Under the pieces are notes generated by a model, which was not told the origin of the DNA, made no database searches, and saw only the letters and a list, made by a program, of their open reading frames with translations. A stretch of 64,000 nucleotides of DNA from JALORV01 sp035498175 (GTDB lineage: Bacteria; Pseudomonadota; Gammaproteobacteria; Burkholderiales; Burkholderiaceae_F), in NCBI GenBank assembly GCA_035498175.1, contig DATKAJ010000089.1:1-64000 (forward strand). Direction: 5' to 3'. The first letter of the stretch is position 1, and the number at the start of each line of letters is the position of its first letter. This document shows, one piece after another, positions 28,277 to 36,485 of the stretch. Both the position numbers and the translations under genes were made by a program.

Positions 28277-28364
28277 GGTGAACGCCATCTCGGGAAACGC
28301 GACGAAGACGAGCTTAGTCGATGGCCGCCGACGCGCGCCGTAATCTGTCGTGCAGCGTAGCGCT

Positions 28365-28619
28365 ATGCGCGAGCGGACATTGACGGCGCCCTCGAAATTC
28401 AACAGTCAAGTTGCTCGGCTGGCGATTGCACAGGCACTGGCCGGCGCGAACTCAGGAGTCGTTTATGCGAGCGGCGTGATCATCGGCCTCGTGCTCGCTC
28501 CGCGGCCCGCGCTGGCGACGATGCCGATCTCCGTGTTCGTGGTCGGGATGGCGGCGGCGACATTGCCGGTCGGCGCGCTCACTCGGCGCTACGGCCGCAA
28601 GGTGGCCTTCCCGGCGTAA
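28365..28619 (+). pseudogene. MFS transporter remnant (N-terminal fragment)
   Basis: An 84-residue frame that matches only the first two membrane segments of an MFS transporter: ARLAIAQALAGANSGVVYASG and MPISVFVVGMAAATLPVGALTRRYGRKVAF, including the intracellular loop-A type motif G..TRRYGRK. A TAA follows at once and no continuation was found in any frame downstream; the next gene begins on the opposite strand within 60 bases. A complete transporter would need about 310 more residues. It is divergent from the methyltransferase gene. Confidence 0.8.
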
Positions 28620-28677
28620 CCCAGTGGACCGAGGCGACTCCGGCGGCGCCGCGAGCGCGAGGGATCGCGCCGCAGCG

Positions 28678-29553
28678 CTACACGCCGTACTTGCGGAACC
28701 AGTCGAGCATCCGCCGCCATCCATCCTCGGCATCCGCCTTACGGTAGTTGTCGGGTCGGAAGTCGGCGTGAAAGCCGTGCCCGGCCTCCGGGTAGCTGAC
28801 GAGTTCGCAGGGCGTGCCGGCGGCCTTCAGCGCCGCGAAGAATTTCTCGACTTCCGCGATGGGTACACCGGCATCCTTCGCGCCGTACAGGCCCAGCACC
28901 GGTACCTTGATCTCGGCAACGCGATCCATCACGGTGCGCGGCGCGTACTCGTTGGCTGCGCCGCCCACCGGGCCGTACCACGCGACAACCGCTCTGAGCT
29001 TCGGATTCGACGCGGCGTACACGAGCGGCGTCCGCCCTCCGCGACAGAATCCGGTAGTCGCCATGCGCGTCAGGTCGCCGCGTGGTTCCGTGCGCACGAA
29101 GTCGACCGTGGCGTCGTAATCCGAGACCAGCTCGGAGTCGTACTTGGTGTTCACGATCGGCCGGATCTCTTCCATCGACTTGAGCTTCGTGAGATCGGCC
29201 TTGCGGGTGTACAGGTCGGGCACGATGGCGTAGTAGCCCGCCTTCGCGAGCCGGCGGCAGATGTCCTTCATGTAGTGGTTCAGCCCAAAGATCTCGGCCG
29301 CGACCAGCACGACCGGAAACGGCCCGCCCTTCGCCGGCATCGCACGGTAGCCGCGCAGGTCGCCGGTCGGCGTCGGAATCGTGACGTCCACGGCGTCCAG
29401 TCCTTCGACGTCCGTCGTGATCTGCTGCGCACTCGTCGGCGCCGACAGGGCCAGCGCGGCACTCGCGCCAAGCGTGGTCCAGATGAAGTCGCGGCGGTCA
29501 AAGCTCTTGTCCGGCAGCAAACCGTTGATGTCGGGCTCGAGGTCCAGCTTCAT
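28678..29553 (-). CDS. Dienelactone hydrolase family protein, Tat-exported
   Basis: A 291-residue hydrolase. Residues 1-43 contain a twin-arginine signal (DRRDFIWTTLGASAALALS). The catalytic triad is Cys170 in GFCRGG, Asp227 in GAKDAGVP and His259 in EAGHGFH, the dienelactone hydrolase set. Other marks: VVLVAAEIFGLNHYMKDICRRLA and VVAWYGP. Expected in the periplasm; real substrate unknown, since most exported members are not chloroaromatic enzymes. A GCAGGAGG site lies before the ATG at 29553, which is preferred over an upstream Met. Confidence 0.93.
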   Translation of the reverse strand: MKLDLEPDINGLLPDKSFDRRDFIWTTLGASAALALSAPTSAQQITTDVEGLDAVDVTIPTPTGDLRGYRAMPAKGGPFPVVLVAAEIFGLNHYMKDICRRLAKAGYYAIVPDLYTRKADLTKLKSMEEIRPIVNTKYDSELVSDYDATVDFVRTEPRGDLTRMATTGFCRGGRTPLVYAASNPKLRAVVAWYGPVGGAANEYAPRTVMDRVAEIKVPVLGLYGAKDAGVPIAEVEKFFAALKAAGTPCELVSYPEAGHGFHADFRPDNYRKADAEDGWRRMLDWFRKYGV

Positions 29554-29795
29554 CGAATTGCCTCCTGCGCGTCGACGCGCGGTAATGGCCGCGCTGCGGC
29601 ACGACACTTGGAGTCTATCGATGCGGCGCTGGTTCACGCCTGCCAGCGCCGACGACGACCATGCGTCATTCCGTCCAAGTTGCCTGCGCGCGATCGCTCG
29701 TCGGGGCCGGTCAATCCATTGCCTGAATTCGGACTGAGTGCGATGGCCGTTTCGGCAATCTCTTGGTGGCTTGGGATCGACGACCGACTCCTGTC

Positions 29796-30323
29796 TCAGT
29801 TGCCCAGATCATCCGCCGCGCCTCCGCGGCCGGTTTGCAGCCAGGTGCTGACTTCCGCCCGCAGCTTTGCCAAAGGCGCAAGCGCATCGACGCGCAGTAC
29901 ACCCGGTTCCCCGAGCGGTGACTCGAGCGCATCGAACTGGCTCGCGACCAGGGTCGGCGAAAAGAAATGCGCGTCGCGCGCCTCGATGCGCGCCCGTGCC
30001 GACTCCGGGTCGATCTCCATGAAGATGAAACGCAGGTCCGGCGCCACGGCACGCAGCCGGTCGCGATAGCTGCGCTTCAGCGCCGAGCACGTCAGCACGA
30101 CGTTGGCTCCACGGGCGCGCAACTCACCCGCGAGCGCATCGAGCCAGCTCGCGCGGTCGGCGTCGGTGAGCGGGACGCCGCGCCGCATCTTGTCGCGGCT
30201 GGCCGCGCTGTGCCATACGTCGCCTTCGATCAGGAGCGCACCGACCGCCTCGGCGAGCGCGCCGCCGAGGCTCGACTTGCCGCAACCCGCCACGCCCATG
30301 ACTACCACCGGATGTTCGATCAT
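29796..30323 (-). CDS. gntK: Gluconokinase
   Basis: A 175-residue kinase. It starts VVVMGVAGCGKSSLGGALAE with Walker A (10-17), then EGDVWHS, the gluconokinase substrate motif, and LTCSALKRSYRDRLR and FIFMEIDPESARARIEARDAHFFSPTL (key E/D and R residues; the HFF.P.L is typical). Converts gluconate to 6-phosphogluconate in the cytoplasm. It is divergent from the 6-phosphogluconate dehydrogenase gene with 114 bases between starts, so gluconate catabolism is clustered here; a regulator was not seen. Confidence 0.95.
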   Translation of the reverse strand: MIEHPVVVMGVAGCGKSSLGGALAEAVGALLIEGDVWHSAASRDKMRRGVPLTDADRASWLDALAGELRARGANVVLTCSALKRSYRDRLRAVAPDLRFIFMEIDPESARARIEARDAHFFSPTLVASQFDALESPLGEPGVLRVDALAPLAKLRAEVSTWLQTGRGGAADDLGN

Positions 30324-30437
30324 CGCGCCGCGCCACCCGACATCGGAGGATCGGGCGGAAGCATCGCACGCAATCGCGTTGCTCTGGTAGCTTCCGCGTC
30401 GACACGCCGGATGGACCGCGCCTCGGGAGGAGTGAAC

Positions 30438-31451
30438 ATGCAACTCGGAATGATCGGCACCGGCCGCATGGGCGCGAACATGGTGCGGCGCCTGCTGCGC
30501 GGCGGACACAACTGTGCGGTCCACTCGTTGTCGCAGGCAGAACTCGCCCCGCTGGTCGCGGAAGGCGCAGTTGCCGCCGCTTCGCTGTCCGAACTCGTTG
30601 CCCTGCTGCCGCCGCCGCGCGCCGTGTGGCTGATGGTGCCCGTGGTAGCAGTCGATGCGACGATCACGGCGCTCGTGCCGCTGCTTGCACGGGGCGACAC
30701 AATCATCGACGGCGGCAATTCCCATCACGTCGACGATCTGCGCCGTCACGCCGATCTCAAGGGGCGCGGCATCGACTACCTCGACGTCGGCACCAGCGGC
30801 GGCGTCTGGGGGCTCGAGCGCGGCTACTGTCTGATGATCGGCGGCGAGCCCGAGCCTGTGCGTCGGCTCGAGCCGATCTTCGCCAGCCTCGCGCCCGGTG
30901 ACACCGGGATCCCGCCGAGCGGCAAGGCGACGGGCGGCGCCACGGCCTCCCTCGGATACCTGCACTGCGGCCCGAGCGGCGCCGGCCACTTCGCCAAGAT
31001 GATCCACAACGGCATCGAGTACGGAATGATGGCCGCCTACGCCGAAGGCATGGCGATCCTCGCCGCGGCCGACGCCGGCACGCGCAGCCCGACACCGGAT
31101 GCGGGCGGTGCGCCGTTGCGCGACCCTGCGCACTATCGCTACGAATTCGACCTGCCCGCAATCGCCGAGCTGTGGCGACGCGGCAGTGTCATTTCCTCGT
31201 GGCTGCTCGACCTGACCGCCAGCGCGCTCGCGCAGGATCCCGCGCTGGTCGGCTACGCCGGACGGGTGGCCGATTCCGGCGAAGGGCGCTGGACCGTGCA
31301 GGCCGCGGTCGAGACGTCCGTGCCGGCACCGGTGCTCACTGCGGCGCTGTATGCCCGCTTCGCCTCGCGCGGCGGCGCCGACGTCCAGAACCGGCTGCTC
31401 TCGGCGATGCGACACGCATTCGGCGGGCACGTCGAGCAGCGCGCGGAATAG
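30438..31451 (+). CDS. gnd: 6-phosphogluconate dehydrogenase, decarboxylating (short YqeC/Gnd type)
   Basis: A 337-residue dehydrogenase with GMIGTGRMGANMVRRLL (NAD(P) loop), IIDGGNSHHVDD, LDVGTSGGVWG and the catalytic segment GAGHFAKMIHNGIEYG containing the catalytic Lys. The length fits the short, NAD-preferring type rather than the 470-residue enzymes. Converts 6-phosphogluconate to ribulose 5-phosphate and CO2. GGGAGGAG precedes the ATG by about six bases. Divergent from gluconokinase. Confidence 0.95.
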   Translation: MQLGMIGTGRMGANMVRRLLRGGHNCAVHSLSQAELAPLVAEGAVAAASLSELVALLPPPRAVWLMVPVVAVDATITALVPLLARGDTIIDGGNSHHVDDLRRHADLKGRGIDYLDVGTSGGVWGLERGYCLMIGGEPEPVRRLEPIFASLAPGDTGIPPSGKATGGATASLGYLHCGPSGAGHFAKMIHNGIEYGMMAAYAEGMAILAAADAGTRSPTPDAGGAPLRDPAHYRYEFDLPAIAELWRRGSVISSWLLDLTASALAQDPALVGYAGRVADSGEGRWTVQAAVETSVPAPVLTAALYARFASRGGADVQNRLLSAMRHAFGGHVEQRAE

Positions 31452-31463
31452 TGCGAGGGTGCT

Positions 31464-32411
31464 TCAGCCGGCCAGTGCGGCGGTCTCGACGTGGTAGCCG
31501 CGTGCGACCCACGCGTCGATTCCGCCCGCGAGCGGCCGCACGCGCCTGAATCCAGCGCGCATCAGCTTCTTTGCCACCATCGCCGCGCTCGCTTCGTTCG
31601 GACAGGCGCAGTAGACGACGACTTCCTTTGCGGAGCTGTCCAGCGCCTGCGCCTGCAGGCTGTGCTCGAACGCGTTGCTGTCGATCCACACCGCGCCGGG
31701 AATGCGGCCCTGCTCCGCGCTTGCGCGCGAACGCACGTCGATGATCAGTGGCAGTTGCCCGTCCACCATCATCTCGTTGAGCTCGTCGACGCCGATGCGC
31801 GCCATCCGCAGTGACCGGACCAGACGGTAGCGCTGCGCGGCTTTCACCGCAACGTAGAGCATGAGGATCAGCGCGAGTCCCAGGAGGCCCCAGCGGCCGG
31901 CCTGCGCGAGCACGTCCAGCACGTCGCCCACTGCGTCGCGAAAGATCCAGCCCAGGGCGACGGCGAGTCCGCTCCACAGCAGAGCGCCGATCGCATCAAA
32001 GGATACGAAGCTTGAAAGCCGGGTCTGCACGATGCCGGCCATGCTGGTCGCGATCGCCGCGAATCCCGGCACGAACTTGGCGAACATCAGCGACGGTGCG
32101 CCCCAGCGCTCGTAGATGTCCTCGGTCTGGCGCACGCAGCTGTCCGGCGACAGCGAGATGCGGCACATCAACCGCAGCACGCGGCGGCCTAGGCGCGCGC
32201 CGGCGAAGTACCAGGCGAGGTCGGCAACGAGGCTCGCCGTGATTGCCACGATGATGACCTGCGCGGCGCTGAAGTCGCCGCGCGCTGACACCGCGCCGAC
32301 CACGATCAGCGTCGGATACGCCGGCACAGGCGCGCCGAGCTGCAGCGCCAGCACGTTCGCAAAGACGAGCCAGAGGCCGTATTGCTCTATCAGAGTCAGC
32401 AGCAACTGCAT
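31464..32411 (-). CDS. DedA family membrane protein fused to a rhodanese domain
   Basis: A 315-residue fusion. Residues 1-195: DedA/VTT domain with PVPAYPTLIVVGA, SLVADLAWYFAGARLG, FAKFVPGFAAIATSMAGI and four to five membrane segments. Residues 205-305: rhodanese domain with PLIIDVRS, the Cys268 loop VVYCACPNEA and the GGIDAWVARGY ending. DedA proteins move undecaprenyl phosphate or other lipids across the membrane; rhodanese domains transfer sulfur. The fused layout is known from several Burkholderiales and other bacteria. Expected in the inner membrane with the rhodanese in the cytoplasm. Convergent with gnd, 12 bases between stops. Confidence 0.93.
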   Translation of the reverse strand: MQLLLTLIEQYGLWLVFANVLALQLGAPVPAYPTLIVVGAVSARGDFSAAQVIIVAITASLVADLAWYFAGARLGRRVLRLMCRISLSPDSCVRQTEDIYERWGAPSLMFAKFVPGFAAIATSMAGIVQTRLSSFVSFDAIGALLWSGLAVALGWIFRDAVGDVLDVLAQAGRWGLLGLALILMLYVAVKAAQRYRLVRSLRMARIGVDELNEMMVDGQLPLIIDVRSRASAEQGRIPGAVWIDSNAFEHSLQAQALDSSAKEVVVYCACPNEASAAMVAKKLMRAGFRRVRPLAGGIDAWVARGYHVETAALAG

Positions 32412-32592
32412 CGGCTAGCCATCGGCGCTAAGCGTTCCCGCGACCCATCCACGGGATTTGCATCGAACGACGCAGGCAATCGTTGGCCGCCTGCAACGAT
32501 GTCGAATCTTCACGCATGAAAGTCATTGCTGGATGAAAGCCATTTGCCTACGATTCTGACACCGGCAATCCCGCCGGAAGGTGAGTTCTGAG

Positions 32593-32757
32593 ATGAGCGA
32601 CGCGATCGGCACATTCATGCCTCTGCTGCGAACCCCGTTCGCAATGCAGGGCGTGCGCCGGCAGCCTTTGTGGCATGCCGGGGCCGCGTCGCTGGCCGGC
32701 GCGCGGTCTAGCCGTTCTGGTGAGGCCCATGATCCGGGCGGAGGTCCAGGCAGATAG
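32593..32757 (+). CDS. Possible short ORF (54 residues) upstream of a terminator
   Basis: An ATG at 32593 opens 54 codons to a TAG at 32755-32757. The peptide has no recognised family and is Gly/Arg/Ala-rich towards the end. A GGAAGG lies 11 or more bases upstream, so the ribosome site is poor. It ends 19 bases before a terminator hairpin, leaving open that it is a leader peptide, a small RNA with no translation, or chance. Too weak to call a gene. Confidence 0.25.
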   Translation: MSDAIGTFMPLLRTPFAMQGVRRQPLWHAGAASLAGARSSRSGEAHDPGGGPGR

Positions 32758-32775
32758 CTGGACCGGCTGCAACCG

Positions 32776-32812
32776 AAGCCCGGATCGCGTCGAACGCCTC
32801 CGGGCTTTTTCT
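32776..32812 (+). terminator. Rho-independent terminator
   Basis: A 9-base inverted repeat, AAGCCCGGA (32776-32784) and TCCGGGCTT (32799-32807), with a 14-base loop, followed by TTTTTCTTT. It points along the plus strand. It lies before the small membrane protein gene and after the possible short ORF, so it ends or attenuates a plus-strand transcript from the upstream gap. Confidence 0.8.
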
Positions 32813-32841
32813 TTGATGCAGCCGACTGTCAGGAGCGTGTC

Positions 32842-33048
32842 ATGAACCGCAAGCGTGAGGCGAAGAACGACTTCTTCTACGCCTGCGTGATGTTCGCGAT
32901 GTTCGCGGTGGTGGTGTTCAACGTCGCCGCCGAGTTCGTTGCGCGCTATCCCGAGGCGTATTTCGTGGACTTCAACGAGGCCGTCGCGCCTCGCGTGATG
33001 GCCGCGGAAGCCGATGCGCATGGCGTGATGGCCATGCGCGCGGCATAA
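32842..33048 (+). CDS. Small single-pass membrane protein (68 residues)
   Basis: A 68-residue protein with a basic start (MNRKREAKNDFFYACVMFAM), one hydrophobic segment at about 12-31 (FFYACVMFAMFAVVVFNVAA), and an acidic C-terminal half ending in an Ala/Met-rich tail. CAGGAGCG lies nine bases before the ATG. No family recognised. The next small ORF starts nine bases after its stop and has its own good ribosome site, so they are likely one transcript. Topology is probably N-in, C-out. Confidence 0.65.
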   Translation: MNRKREAKNDFFYACVMFAMFAVVVFNVAAEFVARYPEAYFVDFNEAVAPRVMAAEADAHGVMAMRAA

Positions 33049-33057
33049 GGAGTCGCG

Positions 33058-33210
33058 ATGAAACCGGAAGCTCCGACCCGCCGCGCCCTGCGCGCCGCGG
33101 GTCGGGCAACGGCAGGGCTGCGCGAGACGCCCGACCGCGGACGGCACGAGCGCATCCTGCTCCGAGTTGGTGCACGGCCGGCGGCGAACGGCTTGCCGTT
33201 CGTCCGCTGA
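33058..33210 (+). CDS. Possible small basic protein (50 residues)
   Basis: An ATG at 33058 with TAAGGAG seven bases upstream opens 50 codons to a TGA at 33208-33210. The product is Arg/Ala/Gly-rich, basic, and without a hydrophobic segment. The strong ribosome site overlapping the preceding gene's stop is the only support; composition alone would not distinguish it from GC-rich noise. Confidence 0.4.
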   Translation: MKPEAPTRRALRAAGRATAGLRETPDRGRHERILLRVGARPAANGLPFVR

Positions 33211-33355
33211 CGCTCGCCGTCATGAACGTGTGCTTGCGCGAGTTCCCGACACGGAACTACCCTTCGCCCTCGCTCCGACCAACAGGGGCGATCGCGCCGC
33301 CGGGGTACCGGCGAAAGCGCGAGACTCCGAACGATCTCGAAGGAAGGGAGCTGCC

Positions 33356-34849
33356 GTGATACGAACGCTTGCAGGCGCACTCGCGCTGATTCTTCTGCCG
33401 GGTATTGCCGCCGCGCAGAACCGCTGCAATCAGGTCCTGGCCCAGCTGAGCGGGCTGCTGGTCGATGCGACCTGCGTGGAGAGCACTGACCTGACCACGA
33501 CCAATCCGGCGACGACACCGGCAGACAACTCGATCGCAACGCTGCCGACCGGCGCGTTTACGCCGACGACGGATCGCGCTGTCATCGCACCGAGCGCGGC
33601 CAAGCGCCCGCCGATCACCAAGGTCGTACCCGGCCTGCAGATCAATGCGCGCTTCGCCAACGATCCGACGAACCAGGCGCGCTTCCTGCTGCGACTGCCG
33701 AACGACTGGAACGGCGCGCTCGTCGTCGCCGGTGCCTCGGGGACGCGCAGCGAATTCAACGGCGACTTCGCCTGGAGCGACTTCGTTCTGCAGAAGGGCT
33801 ATGCCTACGCCTCGCAGAACAAGGGCGTGCTGAACCTGCGCATCACTTCGCTTTCGAGCGCCACACCGCCGAACAATCTGGCGTGCCGGCTCAATCCGGC
33901 GTCACAGGTCTGGGTCAACTTCTTCGACAACGACGATGGCCAGCCCTTCACGCGCTGGCGCGACTACATGGTTGCCGCGGCGAAGGTCGCGCGCGTCGGC
34001 GTCAAGGCGTTCTACAACCACTGGCCCCGCAAGACCTACGCCGTCGGCACTTCGAACGGCGGCTACCAGGTGCGGCGCGCGATCGAGACGGCACCCGATC
34101 TCTTCGACGGCGGCGTGGACTGGGAAGGTACTTTCGTCGACGCGGGCGGCCCGAACCTGCTCACCGACCTGCCGCCTCCGGTGCTTAACTGGCCGGACTA
34201 CCTTGCGTCCAGCTTCAATCCCAACAGCACCGCCGCGAAGAACATTCGCGGCGCAGGTTATCCGCCGGACATCATCAACGGGGCAGACTCGTACTGGCTG
34301 CGGCACTGGACCTCGTTCTGGGAAGTGACGCAGTGCCAGTGGCAGAAGCGGCTCGATCCGACGTTCGATACCTATGCCAACGAGGGTACTGCCACCTACA
34401 ACTACTATGCGCGGCTGTCGGCGTCGAATGTCGGCCAGAACGTGGCCGATATCGCTAACACCGGAAAGATCACGCGGCCATTGATCACGGTCGCTGGCAC
34501 GATGGACGCCCTGCTTCCGATCAACCATCACGCCCGCGGCTACGCTCGACTGGTCGACGCGAACCAGAGCGACGATCCCAAGTGGCACGGCCAGGGTTGG
34601 GGCCGCTGGAACAAGGAGCCGCCATATCGCCTCTATGAAGTTCAGAACGGCAGCCACATCGAGACCTATCAGGATCTGTTCCCGCAGCTGCAGCTGATCA
34701 TGCCCCATGCGCAGAAGGCGTTCGATCTACTTGTGCGCTTCGTTGAGCAGCGGACGCCGCTGCCGCCGGATCAGTGCATCGGCAAGAACGGTGTGATCGT
34801 CGATGCGCCGGCGACGACCGGGCACTGCGATCTGCTCTTCGTGCCCTGA
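33356..34849 (+). CDS. Secreted alpha/beta hydrolase (tannase/feruloyl-esterase-like)
   Basis: A 497-residue protein starting at GTG with AGGAAGGGAG before it. Residues 1-20 are a signal peptide ending AAA-Q. The hydrolase triad appears as Ser233 in GTSNGG, Asp384 in GTMDALLP and His434 in NGSHIETY. Several Cys (40, 177, 327, C-terminal pair) would fit disulfides in the periplasm or outside. The fold and layout resemble the large tannase/feruloyl esterase or 3-hydroxybutyrate oligomer hydrolase groups, but the specific calcium-binding or lid motifs of either were not confirmed. A terminator follows. Confidence 0.85.
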   Translation: MIRTLAGALALILLPGIAAAQNRCNQVLAQLSGLLVDATCVESTDLTTTNPATTPADNSIATLPTGAFTPTTDRAVIAPSAAKRPPITKVVPGLQINARFANDPTNQARFLLRLPNDWNGALVVAGASGTRSEFNGDFAWSDFVLQKGYAYASQNKGVLNLRITSLSSATPPNNLACRLNPASQVWVNFFDNDDGQPFTRWRDYMVAAAKVARVGVKAFYNHWPRKTYAVGTSNGGYQVRRAIETAPDLFDGGVDWEGTFVDAGGPNLLTDLPPPVLNWPDYLASSFNPNSTAAKNIRGAGYPPDIINGADSYWLRHWTSFWEVTQCQWQKRLDPTFDTYANEGTATYNYYARLSASNVGQNVADIANTGKITRPLITVAGTMDALLPINHHARGYARLVDANQSDDPKWHGQGWGRWNKEPPYRLYEVQNGSHIETYQDLFPQLQLIMPHAQKAFDLLVRFVEQRTPLPPDQCIGKNGVIVDAPATTGHCDLLFVP

Positions 34850-34871
34850 TCACGCGGCTGTGAGACTCGAA

Positions 34872-34900
34872 GGCCCGGCAGCGCCGGGCCGCTTTCTTTG
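34872..34900 (+). terminator. Rho-independent terminator after the hydrolase gene
   Basis: A perfect 8-base stem GGCCCGGC (34872-34879) with AGC loop and GCCGGGCC (34883-34890), followed by GCTTTCTTTG. It ends the plus-strand hydrolase transcript 23 bases after the stop codon. The T tract is imperfect. Confidence 0.8.
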
Positions 34901-34936
34901 CCTCCCGCGACGGGCGCCGGCCCGCCGCGCAGCCCC

Positions 34937-35893
34937 TCAACTTGAAGATTTCTTCGCCCGGCCGCGGCGCCGCGGCAGCGCGACCAACGCGCGCGCCTGC
35001 GCCTGCATCCAGTCAGCGAAGATACTGACCTCCGGCCGCCGCGCGGTGGGCGAGACAATTAGCCAGTAGGCACGGTGCGCGGCGGTTGCGAAGCGCTTGT
35101 CCTTCAATGGCAGTATCAGCTGGCGATTGGCGACCAGTGGATCGATCAGCGGAAATCGACCGAGCGCGACGCCCTGGCCGGCGATCGCTGCCTGCATGAT
35201 CTGGTCATAGTGGCTGAACGTCAGGCCGCGGTTGGCGTGCGGCCGCGTCACCTTCATCGCCTCGCACCAGACCGCCCAAGAGAGCCAGATCGTCGTGCTG
35301 TTCGGATCGTCGATGTCGAGCAGCGGCAGCTTCAGCAGGTCCTCCGCCGTCTGCACCTTGTGGCCACGAAGCAGCTTCGGGCTCGCGACCGGGGCGACCT
35401 GTTCCTCGAACAGCGCGATTGCGCCGTCGCCGGCGGCCTGTGCGGGGCAGTAGCGGATCGCGACGTCGATTCCGGCGCGCTCGAGATCGCGCACGGTGTT
35501 GTCGGCCAAGATGTGCACCGCGATGCCGTCGTGCTGTGCCTGAAACTGCGCCAGTCGTGGCACCAGCCACAGCGAAGCGAATGTCACCGTCGTCGTCACG
35601 CGCACGATCGGTGTCGTCTCGGCGCGGATCGTCGCAGTTGCCTCGCGCAGCAGCGCGAGCGCCTTCGCGACTTCCTGGTAGTAGAGCCGGCCCGCATCGG
35701 TCAGAATCATCGAACGCGTGCGCCGTTCGAAGAGCTTGACGCCGAGCTGCTCCTCGAGTTGCTGCACCTGACGGCTGACTGCCGATTGCGTCAGGAACAG
35801 CTCGCCGGCCGCGGCGGTGAAGGAAAGCAGGCGCGCCGCCGCCTCGAATCCGCGCAGCAGGTCGAGCGACGCCGGCAGGTCGCGCCTATGCAT
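34937..35893 (-). CDS. LysR family transcriptional regulator, GcvA-like
   Basis: A 318-residue LysR regulator. HTH: LLRGFEAAARLLSFTAAAGELFLTQSAVSRQVQQLEEQLGVKLFER (about residues 12-57, key residues F24, A28, Q36, S39). The effector domain shows the GcvA-type pattern TFASLWLVPRLAQFQ, DVAIRYCP and AGQGVALGRFPL. The C-terminus is basic. It is divergent from the DUF2917 gene with 92 bases between starts, so it likely controls itself and that gene; no operator was defined. Confidence 0.93.
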   Translation of the reverse strand: MHRRDLPASLDLLRGFEAAARLLSFTAAAGELFLTQSAVSRQVQQLEEQLGVKLFERRTRSMILTDAGRLYYQEVAKALALLREATATIRAETTPIVRVTTTVTFASLWLVPRLAQFQAQHDGIAVHILADNTVRDLERAGIDVAIRYCPAQAAGDGAIALFEEQVAPVASPKLLRGHKVQTAEDLLKLPLLDIDDPNSTTIWLSWAVWCEAMKVTRPHANRGLTFSHYDQIMQAAIAGQGVALGRFPLIDPLVANRQLILPLKDKRFATAAHRAYWLIVSPTARRPEVSIFADWMQAQARALVALPRRRGRAKKSSS

Positions 35894-35985
35894 TCGCGCC
35901 GCTCATGAATCGCATTTCGAGAATTCGTTTGTCCCCGCGTGCCCGTCGCGCCACAGTACGCCCCACATCGAAGGAGGTGTACAGC

Positions 35986-36420
35986 ATGACCCCGAACCTC
36001 TCCCCCGAAACCCTGCAGGACACGCTGCTCGAGGTCGATCCGGCGCCAATGGCAATGACGCTACCCGCCGGCAGCGTCATTTTCGCGTACGCCGGCACCA
36101 TCTGGATCACGCAGGAAGGCCTGCGCGACGATGTCATCCTGCGCCCGGGCGAGCGCTTCGCCGTGCGCAACCGCGCGCTGATCGTGATCAGCGCGGTGCG
36201 GGACGACAACGCCAAGGTATGGGTCGCCGGCCCGGAAGGCGCAGCGATGTCAGAGGACGATCTCTTCGCCCTGCTCCGGAAAAGCGCGCTGCGCCAGCGC
36301 GCGGCGGCCATCGAGCACGCGATTCACTCGGTCCGCGACCGGCTGTCGCACGCGCTCACCTCGGCGGCGGCAGCCGCCCGGCGCGCTCTCGAGCCATCGT
36401 ACCGGGTGCACGGACACTGA
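35986..36420 (+). CDS. DUF2917 family protein
   Basis: A 144-residue protein with AAGGAGGT well placed before the ATG. Residues about 22-85 form the small beta-rich DUF2917 domain (AMTLPAGSVIFAYAGTIWITQEG, LRPGERFAVRNRALIVIS), a cupin-like fold. The C-terminal 60 residues are helical, with Arg and Ala. Function unknown. Divergence from a GcvA-like LysR gene is a common arrangement for this family and suggests regulation by that protein. Confidence 0.9.
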   Translation: MTPNLSPETLQDTLLEVDPAPMAMTLPAGSVIFAYAGTIWITQEGLRDDVILRPGERFAVRNRALIVISAVRDDNAKVWVAGPEGAAMSEDDLFALLRKSALRQRAAAIEHAIHSVRDRLSHALTSAAAAARRALEPSYRVHGH

Positions 36421-36485
36421 GCCGTAAGGGTTGCACCACGGGCCGTTTTCGGCCGCAGCCGCCAGCCCGAAACGGCGCTTATCGT

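Larger units (their letters stand above)
32412..32841. other. Mostly non-coding region with a possible leader ORF and a terminator
   Basis: The 430 bases between the divergent DedA-rhodanese gene and the small membrane protein gene hold no large gene. They contain a possible 54-codon ORF (32593-32757) and a rho-independent terminator (32776-32812), both listed separately. The order short ORF, terminator, gene is what a transcription attenuator or a small RNA gene would look like; neither is proven. Confidence 0.5.

Noticed and set aside
28624..30069. 481-codon plus-strand frame across the dienelactone hydrolase and gluconokinase genes
   Set aside because: Crosses two real minus-strand genes; no conserved domain.
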